Positions 1-5,154 of a stretch of 5,154 bases of DNA are shown piece by piece; position 1 is the stretch's first letter; every line of letters begins with the position of its first letter. Source of the DNA: Planctomycetaceae bacterium. Lineage in GTDB: Bacteria > Planctomycetota > Planctomycetia > Pirellulales > Pirellulaceae. A model generated the notes under the pieces. That model did no database searches. It was not told the origin of the DNA and saw only the letters and a program-made list of their open reading frames with translations. The stretch lies in the NCBI GenBank assembly GCA_018658605.1, contig JABHUV010000119.1:1-5154 (forward strand), in the 5' to 3' direction. A program made the translations under genes and the position numbers.

Positions 1-288
1 AAATTCGGTGCAGATCACGTCGCCATCGGTACCGACGTTGCCTATACGTCCCAAAACGACGCAATCGAACGGCGTAAGATACCATCACGCGGCCGCCGTC
101 GCAAAGAATTCCGTTCGCTCTGGCCCGACGACCCCTTTCCCACCACATCCATTATGACAGGCAGCATGGCCTGGACCAACTGGCCACTATTCACCGTCGG
201 ACTAGTACAAAGAGGCCACAGCGACGAAAACATCCGTAAAATCATCGGCGGCAACGTCATGCGAGTCCTGGGTGATAGCCAACGCTAA
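1..288 (+). CDS. M19 family (membrane/renal dipeptidase-like) metallopeptidase, C-terminal part
   Basis: This is the last 95 residues of a gene that begins before the window, read in frame 1 to a TAA stop. Near its start it has GADHVAIGTDV, which matches the late strand of the M19 TIM barrel where renal dipeptidase has a conserved active-site Asp (here residue 12 of the fragment). Later come MAWTNWPLFTVGLVQRG, SDENIRKIIGGN and VMRVL, the usual M19 ending in which the GGN segment closes the barrel. The family hydrolyses dipeptides with a binuclear zinc site and often accepts a D-residue at the C-terminal position. Between these blocks lies a basic stretch (about residues 21-38, rich in Arg and Lys) where classical dipeptidases have the short DFDG loop, so substrate preference may differ. 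The zinc ligands lie upstream and cannot be checked, nor can any signal peptide. The family call is firm; dipeptidase activity is inferred. Confidence 0.88.
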   Translation, partial: KFGADHVAIGTDVAYTSQNDAIERRKIPSRGRRRKEFRSLWPDDPFPTTSIMTGSMAWTNWPLFTVGLVQRGHSDENIRKIIGGNVMRVLGDSQR

Positions 289-361
289 GAAATGAAAGGC
301 TGAGGGCGGGATCCTACTCGTGTGCTTTGCAATACCCAATGGATAGATACCCGACACGCGG

Positions 362-379
362 TATATTACAATACAAAAC
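362..379 (+). promoter_or_regulatory. Possible -10 element and near-leaderless start before the oxidoreductase
   Basis: The 91 bases between the dipeptidase stop and the next ATG hold no recognisable gene or terminator hairpin. TATATT at 362-367 matches the TATAAT consensus at five of six positions, and an overlapping TACAAT (367-372) matches equally well. No good -35 hexamer sits at the usual spacing: the nearest candidate, TTGCAA at 327-332, is about 29 bases before TATATT. If either box is used, transcription would begin within a few bases of the ATG at 380 and leave almost no leader, which fits the lack of a Shine-Dalgarno sequence. AT-rich boxes arise easily by chance, so this is only a suggestion. 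Confidence 0.2.
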
Positions 380-1690
380 ATGAATAACCACCAAACGACG
401 CGTCGAACATTTCTACAAACATCCATCACTGCAGCCACCATTGCGGGCACTGCATTTCATTCGGCCACGGCCGCGGAGGATGTCAAACCTCAAAGCCCCA
501 ACTCACGATTACGAGTCGGCGCGATCGGATTACGTTACCAAGGATCCGTCATTACTGAGAAAGCCCAACGCTATGGAGACATCGTAGCTCTTTGTGATGT
601 TGATCAACATGTACGCGAGCAAGCCCGCGCCGCATTTGGCAGCACCCCCCGCATCTACGAAAACTATGTCGACATGCTCGCAGGTGCCAATCTGGACGTT
701 GTCCTCATCGGAGTCCCTGATCATTGGCACGTAAAAATGGCCGCCGACGCCCTCCGCGCAGGCAAAGACGTCTATGTCGAAAAACCTTTGTCACTCACCA
801 TCGACGAAGGTAAATTTCTCCGCTCAGTCGTTAAAGATACAAACAAAATCCTCCAAGTCGGATCGTGGCAACGCAGCGACTCACGCTTTCGACTCGCCAT
901 TGAACTAATCCGCGCCGGACGTATTGGCAAACTCACCAACGTTGACGTCGTCCTCGGTAAAAACAAAATTGGCGGCCCTTTCGAACAATTCAAGGTTCCC
1001 AAGCATTTCAACTGGAACCTCTGGAAAGGGCAAACGCCCGACTACGGCTATATCCCCGAACGCGCCCATTACACATTTCGCTGGTGGTACGACTACTCCG
1101 GCGGACAAATGACCGACTGGGGTGCCCATCACCTCGACATCGCTCAATGGGGCATAAACTCGTTGCCGGTAGAGATCAACGCCACCGCAAAATATCCAAC
1201 GACTGGCCGCGATAGCTACGATGTTGCGATCGATTTCCACACTACCTATAAATACGCTAATGATGTCGTTATGACCGTCTCCGATACCGGCCGCAACGGA
1301 ATCATGTTCACTGGCACCGCGGGGCGCATTTTCGTCAATCGAGGCACACTCACCGGTAAACCTGTAGAGGCGTTAGCCACCAACCCGCTCGACCGCAGCG
1401 ACTGGAACGACTACGCTCACGACAATCTAGACCGCCCACTGCGTAACGGCAAACTTGATGCCATCGTCAATCACATGGGCAACTTCTTTGATTGCATCAC
1501 CACTCGACACGCTCCGATATCTGACGTCGAAAGTCAACACCGCAGCGTAACGACTTGTCACCTTGGCAACATTGCCCAGCGACTAGGCCGTACCATCAAA
1601 TGGGATCCTCAAACAGAAACGTTCCCTGAGGATAAAGAAGCGATTGCACTAATGTCACGCGAACAACGTAGCGGATTTGAAATTAAATAA
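380..1690 (+). CDS. Tat-exported Gfo/Idh/MocA family oxidoreductase
   Basis: This 436-residue protein opens with a twin-arginine signal (TTRRTFLQ, Arg 8-9), an Ala/Thr-rich hydrophobic stretch and an Ala-X-Ala site near residues 29-32, so it is probably folded with its cofactor and then exported. The Rossmann domain follows: GAIGLRYQG at 47-55, the acidic end of strand 2 at LCDVD (71-75), and the family EKP motif at 134-136 with its conserved Lys 135. The C-terminal alpha/beta domain has DWGAHHLDIAQWG (246-258), FTGTAGRIFVNRG (310-322), NHMGNFFDCI (364-373) and a QRSGFEIK tail, a pattern common in planctomycete paralogues. Members use NAD(P) to oxidise, reduce or eliminate on sugars, inositols and related compounds; the substrate is not predictable here. 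In the nucleotide motif the second Gly is replaced by Arg 52. The ATG is chosen because it starts the Tat signal directly. The next gene follows after 14 bases. Confidence 0.93.
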   Translation: MNNHQTTRRTFLQTSITAATIAGTAFHSATAAEDVKPQSPNSRLRVGAIGLRYQGSVITEKAQRYGDIVALCDVDQHVREQARAAFGSTPRIYENYVDMLAGANLDVVLIGVPDHWHVKMAADALRAGKDVYVEKPLSLTIDEGKFLRSVVKDTNKILQVGSWQRSDSRFRLAIELIRAGRIGKLTNVDVVLGKNKIGGPFEQFKVPKHFNWNLWKGQTPDYGYIPERAHYTFRWWYDYSGGQMTDWGAHHLDIAQWGINSLPVEINATAKYPTTGRDSYDVAIDFHTTYKYANDVVMTVSDTGRNGIMFTGTAGRIFVNRGTLTGKPVEALATNPLDRSDWNDYAHDNLDRPLRNGKLDAIVNHMGNFFDCITTRHAPISDVESQHRSVTTCHLGNIAQRLGRTIKWDPQTETFPEDKEAIALMSREQRSGFEIK

Positions 1691-1704
1691 GTCAACCAGT
1701 TACT

Positions 1705-3747
1705 ATGCAGTTACACCACATCTCGATCATTGCTCTTTCCCTAGTATGCACATCAACACTGCATGCCGAGCGCCTAAGACACCTGCGCATGGGTGAGCAA
1801 GAATGGGATACGTTCGCTCCTCAAAGTGAATCAGATTCGTTGAACCACACTTTCAATGTCGATCTGGACGAAATCCCTCGCAGCGTCTCGTTTGAGCAAG
1901 TCGACGTGAAACAACAATGGACTCTTGCGATAAACAGTAAAACTATCGGCAGGCTGCCACGTGATGAAAACCACATGGTCGTCTTTTTTGACATACCCGA
2001 GGGCGTGATCAAACCTGGCAGCAACAAACTAACCCTAATCCAAACAGGGAGCAAAAACCCCGATGACATTTATTTTGGCTATCTCCGTTTTCACAACGTC
2101 TCGAAGCAGGAATACTTGACACAGCGCCAAATTTCAATCCAAGTCAACGACGTCGCAACGAATCAGGGCACACCCTGTCGCCTAACAATTCTCAACAGCC
2201 GTGGCTGTTTGGCGAGTACCGGCAACGAATCAACGGACACGACAGCCGTTCGTGAAGGTGTGATCTATAGCAGCACGGGTCAGGTCACAATCCAAGTAGC
2301 ACCCGGCAAGTACACAATCTATGCCGGACGAGGAATGGAGTGGAGCATCGACTCGGTAAGAGTTGATACCACTGCGGCGAGCACAACCACAGAACCACTC
2401 CGGCACCATTTGACCATTCGACGTGAAGTCGACACCACAGGCATGGTTGCCTGTGACACTCACGTCCACACCTTTACCTATTCGCGTCACGGCGATGCTT
2501 CCTTAAATGAGCGGATTATTACTGTTGCCGGCGAAGGGATAGAACTACCGGTCGCCACCGACCACAACCTGCACATCAACTACGCTCCGCTAGTGAACCA
2601 ACTTGGACTAAATCAATACTACACACCCGTGATTGGTAACGAAGTAACCACTCGCGTCGGGCACTTCAACATCTTTCCCGTTGCAAACGGCACCCCACTA
2701 CCCAATCACACGCTAAAAACATGGAAGGAAATCGCCGCCTCGATACGCAACAAAACTGGAGCCAGTGCGATTATCTTAAACCACGCCCGCGACGTGCACG
2801 GTGGAATCACTCCCTTCTCACCCCTACGGCACAACCACGTGACTGGCCGCAGTCAACTGGGTTGGCAGTTTCCCGCAACCGCAATGGAACTGGTAAATTC
2901 TGGCGCCATCCAAACGGACGTTATGCGACTTTACCGTGACTGGTTCGGGTTACTTAACCGCGGACTTTCGGTAACTGGTGTTGGCTGCAGCGACTCTCAC
3001 GACGTCGCACGGCATTTCATCGGGCAAGCGAGAACCTACATCTATTGTGACGATAGCGACATCGGCAACATCAACGTCAAAAACGCCGTCCAAGCATTTA
3101 CCACTGGTAAAACCAATCTAAGCTACGGACTACTCACAACCATGCTCATCAACAAACAGTTTGGTCCGGGCGAAATCACTTCGGGAAAATCTCGCCTCAT
3201 GGCGGACATTAAAGTACAGGGACCATCTTGGGTCACCGCCAGACGACTTGAGATATATGCTAACGGCGAGCTCTTCAAATCAATCACGATCTCTGGCGGA
3301 AAACAACCAGGCATCAAATGGAGCGGAAAAGTTGACTTATCGCGTTTGAGACACGATTGCTTCATCGTCGCTATTGCGCGCGGCGACGGAGTCGCTGCAC
3401 TGCACTGGCCCACCGCCAAACCCTATCAACCTACATCCAAACACTTTGAACCTTACACCATTGGGTCCACCGGCGTGATCTATCTAGACGTCGATCGTGA
3501 TGACCATTTCGCCTGTGCCAAGGAATATGCTCAATCACTGATCGACAAGCACGATACAATGTCTACTTTGTTCCGTGCATTAAAGGGGTATGACACCGCA
3601 GTCGCTGCTCATGTCGCTGAACTACTTGACCAAGGTGGCAAATCGCTACACGATGCTGACATTCAAAATCATCTCAAAAAATCTGCGCCTGTAGTGCGGC
3701 GAGGTTTTTCACAGTACACCCGCGCCGAGCTCGCAGCAACTCCCTAA
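1705..3747 (+). CDS. Secreted CehA/McbA-type PHP-fold metallohydrolase
   Basis: This 680-residue protein starts with a short signal peptide (hydrophobic residues 7-18, likely cleavage after LHA at 19-21), so it is probably periplasmic or extracellular. Residues about 22-130 look like a beta-sandwich, and about 140-220 like a carboxypeptidase-regulatory-type fold (TPCRLTILNSRG, then PGKYTIYAGRGMEW). The PHP metal site lies in the next part: DTHVH (251-255), RHGD (261-264), Glu 270, ATDHN (284-288), GNEVTT (311-316), GHFNIFP (319-325), NHARD (359-363) and SDSHD (429-433). All expected His, Asp and Glu ligands appear intact. Residues about 475-570 form another beta domain, followed by IYLDVDRDD (592-600) and a helical tail. 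Characterised relatives include carbaryl hydrolases acting on carbamate esters or amides; many homologues have no known substrate. It is probably co-transcribed with both neighbours. The fold and export are well supported; the reaction is not. Confidence 0.88.
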   Translation: MQLHHISIIALSLVCTSTLHAERLRHLRMGEQEWDTFAPQSESDSLNHTFNVDLDEIPRSVSFEQVDVKQQWTLAINSKTIGRLPRDENHMVVFFDIPEGVIKPGSNKLTLIQTGSKNPDDIYFGYLRFHNVSKQEYLTQRQISIQVNDVATNQGTPCRLTILNSRGCLASTGNESTDTTAVREGVIYSSTGQVTIQVAPGKYTIYAGRGMEWSIDSVRVDTTAASTTTEPLRHHLTIRREVDTTGMVACDTHVHTFTYSRHGDASLNERIITVAGEGIELPVATDHNLHINYAPLVNQLGLNQYYTPVIGNEVTTRVGHFNIFPVANGTPLPNHTLKTWKEIAASIRNKTGASAIILNHARDVHGGITPFSPLRHNHVTGRSQLGWQFPATAMELVNSGAIQTDVMRLYRDWFGLLNRGLSVTGVGCSDSHDVARHFIGQARTYIYCDDSDIGNINVKNAVQAFTTGKTNLSYGLLTTMLINKQFGPGEITSGKSRLMADIKVQGPSWVTARRLEIYANGELFKSITISGGKQPGIKWSGKVDLSRLRHDCFIVAIARGDGVAALHWPTAKPYQPTSKHFEPYTIGSTGVIYLDVDRDDHFACAKEYAQSLIDKHDTMSTLFRALKGYDTAVAAHVAELLDQGGKSLHDADIQNHLKKSAPVVRRGFSQYTRAELAATP

Positions 3748-3751
3748 CAAG

Positions 3752-4900
3752 ATGACAACGACATCTCCATTTACACATCACTTTGAAATCCGCAATGACA
3801 CGACCTATCTGAACCACGGGTCATTTGGAATTACACCGTCGTGCGTGAAACAGATTCGTGATGAGTGGACGCGAAAACTCGAAGAGCAACCGATGGACTT
3901 TTTGTGCCGCGTCCAAACCGATGCAATCCATGATGCCAAGCAGCACCTCGCCGAATTCCTCAACACGGCTGCTAGCAACCTCGCATTTGTGGACAACGCA
4001 ACTTGGGCAATGAACGTGATCGCTGGCTGCTTTCCGTTATCAACTGGCGACAATGTCGTGATAACCGATCATGAGTATGGTGCCGTTACCCGCGTATGGC
4101 AACGAACGTGCGAAGCTAAGGGTACAGAACTGCGCACCGCGACACTCCCGCCTTACATGCATGACATTGACGAAATACTAGACAGTCTATTTGCAGCTTG
4201 TGACGACAACACGCGACTGATCATTGTCAGTCACATTACCTCCGCAACCGCCATCACATTACCAATCAAGGAAATCTGCGAACGAGCCAAACGAGAAGGG
4301 ATACTCGTCTGCGTCGACGGTCCACATGCCTTAGCCCAGCTCGATGTCGACCTCACGGACCTTGGCTGCGATTTTTACACGGCTAGTTGTCACAAATGGT
4401 TATGTGCTCCGCTAGGATCTGGTTTTGTTTACATCGCTCCTGAACACCATCAATGGGTTCAAACCCCAGTACTCAGTTGGGGGTTAATTCAACCAGACAT
4501 CCCAGAAACATGGGACGACGAATTTGTCTGGGTAGGCACTCGCAACATCGCGGCCTATTTGAGCATCCCCGCAGCGATCGAGTTCATGACAAAAATCGGG
4601 CTTGATACATTCAGAGAATACACTTTCAACCTATCGTCCAACGCCCGCGCAACTCTATTGCAGGAATTCAGTGGAACTTGCTTAGTTATCGACGATCACC
4701 GATGGTACGGCACGATGGCCCACGTCCAGTTACCCGACGGCGATTGTGTATCGCTGCAAAGAGCATTGTGGGAAAAGCACCACATCGAAGTCCCCATCAT
4801 TGACTGGCAAAACAAACGTTGGGTGCGGGTCTCAAGTCATCTCTACAACACATCCACCGACCTAGACAGGTTAGTCACCGCATTGAAGGTCGAGTTGTAA
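3752..4900 (+). CDS. PLP-dependent class V aminotransferase, isopenicillin N epimerase-like
   Basis: This 382-residue protein of ordinary length for fold-type I enzymes lacks a signal peptide and should be cytoplasmic. The substrate loop LNHGSFG is at 20-26, and DNAT (81-84) probably contacts the cofactor phosphate. SHITSATA is at 160-167, VDGPHA at 188-193 contains the Asp (189) that pairs with the pyridine nitrogen, and SCHKW at 212-216 carries the Schiff-base Lys 215. GTRN (262-265) and RVSSHLYNT (359-367) complete the site, with Arg 359 the likely carboxylate binder. LNHGSFG, DGPHA and HKWL resemble the CefD (isopenicillin N epimerase) group more than cysteine desulfurases, and I see no mobile catalytic-Cys loop. 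Members may epimerise, transaminate, or cleave C-S bonds (EgtE-like), so the exact reaction is open. The ATG is four bases after the preceding stop, which suggests translational coupling and shared transcription. No beta-lactam pathway gene is nearby, so CefD activity itself is unlikely. Confidence 0.9.
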   Translation: MTTTSPFTHHFEIRNDTTYLNHGSFGITPSCVKQIRDEWTRKLEEQPMDFLCRVQTDAIHDAKQHLAEFLNTAASNLAFVDNATWAMNVIAGCFPLSTGDNVVITDHEYGAVTRVWQRTCEAKGTELRTATLPPYMHDIDEILDSLFAACDDNTRLIIVSHITSATAITLPIKEICERAKREGILVCVDGPHALAQLDVDLTDLGCDFYTASCHKWLCAPLGSGFVYIAPEHHQWVQTPVLSWGLIQPDIPETWDDEFVWVGTRNIAAYLSIPAAIEFMTKIGLDTFREYTFNLSSNARATLLQEFSGTCLVIDDHRWYGTMAHVQLPDGDCVSLQRALWEKHHIEVPIIDWQNKRWVRVSSHLYNTSTDLDRLVTALKVEL

Positions 4901-4923
4901 TCAAGGGCATACTATTCTATGGC

Positions 4924-4933
4924 TAGTTAACTA
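4924..4933. repeat. 10-bp perfect palindrome in the convergent junction
   Basis: TAGTTAACTA reads the same on both strands and sits inside the 51-base junction (4901-4951) between two converging genes. It is AT-rich, has no loop, and is not followed by a clear U-tract on either side, so it does not look like a strong intrinsic terminator. I found no better hairpin in the junction. It could be a chance palindrome or a small protein-binding site. Confidence 0.3.
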
Positions 4934-4951
4934 TTAATAAACACTTGTCGC

Positions 4952-5154
4952 TCAACAATCTGTCTGCAACGGATAAGCATCTTGCCGGACATTCTTGTAA
5001 TCGAAACAGGAAAAATCAGGGCGATGCACCCCTGGCGTGTCGGCATCGAGTATCAATTCTGCTAGCGGTCCAATATCTGCGCGGAAATGTACGGCACTCT
5101 TTAAAACCAGCAATTTATAATCAGCGAAATCCACTCCGACTGTCGCCGCCATAT
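4952..5154 (-). CDS. M81 family metallopeptidase (MlrC-like), C-terminal part
   Basis: On the minus strand an open frame enters from the right edge and ends in TGA at 4954-4952, giving about 67 residues of a C-terminus. The pattern KSAVHFRADIGPLAE, then DADTPGVHRPDF, then FDYKNVRQDAYPLQ matches the end of the MlrC/M81 C-terminal domain, whose usual form is VKS..HFRA.F.P.A, D.PG, a Tyr-containing block and a closing PLD. Here the last motif is PLQ. MlrC is the metallopeptidase of the microcystin degradation pathway that acts on linear breakdown products; most homologues in other bacteria have no proven substrate. The first Met visible (5152-5150) is almost certainly internal, since M81 proteins are several hundred residues long. 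The metal-binding N-terminal domain lies outside the window. The gene converges with the aminotransferase, so it is in a separate transcript. Confidence 0.82.
   Translation of the reverse strand, partial: MAATVGVDFADYKLLVLKSAVHFRADIGPLAELILDADTPGVHRPDFSCFDYKNVRQDAYPLQTDC

Noticed and set aside
319..358. CGTGT and ACACG as arms of a hairpin upstream of the oxidoreductase
   Set aside because: Only five base pairs with a loop of about 30 bases and no T-run; too weak for a terminator or an RNA switch.
42..450. Two overlapping minus-strand open frames around the dipeptidase end and the intergenic gap
   Set aside because: One is antisense to the M19 C-terminus. The other spans the gap but runs into the Tat signal region of the oxidoreductase, and neither has a family resemblance or start signal.
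905..1240. A 111-codon open frame on the minus strand inside the oxidoreductase gene
   Set aside because: It lies wholly antisense to conserved Gfo/Idh/MocA motifs and its translation shows no recognisable domain; it is a by-product of the coding frame on the plus strand.
3123..3419. A 98-codon minus-strand open frame inside the metallohydrolase gene
   Set aside because: The plus-strand frame here encodes the conserved C-terminal beta domain of the hydrolase, and the antisense product has low-complexity, Pro/Ser-rich character without a known motif.
3752..4900. Cysteine desulfurase (NifS/SufS) as the identity of the class V enzyme
   Set aside because: The HKWL active-site context, the LNHGSFG N-terminal loop and the absence of a recognisable catalytic-Cys loop point to the CefD-like group, and no Fe-S assembly genes are nearby.

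Overview
The window looks like chromosomal DNA from a planctomycete, most likely of the Pirellulales type. This is inferred from gene content: a Tat-exported Gfo/Idh/MocA protein ending in the QRSGFEI-type tail, a secreted CehA/McbA-type PHP metallohydrolase with beta-sandwich domains on both sides, M19 and M81 peptidase relatives next to each other, moderate GC, and no Shine-Dalgarno sequence at any visible start. No 16S or other phylogenetic marker is present, so the assignment is by family style only.

Layout. Bases 1-288 (+) hold the C-terminal 95 residues of an M19 (renal/membrane dipeptidase family) protein. A 91-base gap follows, with an AT-rich -10-like element just before the next start. 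Bases 380-1690 (+) encode a Tat-signal Gfo/Idh/MocA oxidoreductase. Fourteen bases later, 1705-3747 (+) encodes a secreted PHP-fold metallohydrolase of the CehA/McbA type. Four bases later, 3752-4900 (+) encodes a cytoplasmic PLP-dependent class V aminotransferase of the isopenicillin N epimerase-like group. The three complete genes are packed like one operon, and the M19 gene upstream may belong to it. After a 51-base convergent junction, 4952-5154 (-) holds the C-terminus of an M81 (MlrC-type) metallopeptidase that runs out of the window.

How the genes may work together. Four of the five products belong to families that act on amide or peptide bonds or on amino-acid alpha-carbons. M19 enzymes include dipeptidases that accept D-residues. 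CehA/McbA proteins hydrolyse esters or amides. CefD-like enzymes epimerise or remove amino groups. MlrC takes part in the breakdown of linearised microcystin. The Gfo/Idh/MocA protein would oxidise, reduce or eliminate on a sugar or cyclitol-like substrate. A scavenging locus for unusual, possibly D-amino-acid-containing or glycosylated peptide material is a reasonable hypothesis, but the sequence does not name the substrate. I saw no mobile element, CRISPR array, tRNA, rRNA or riboswitch.
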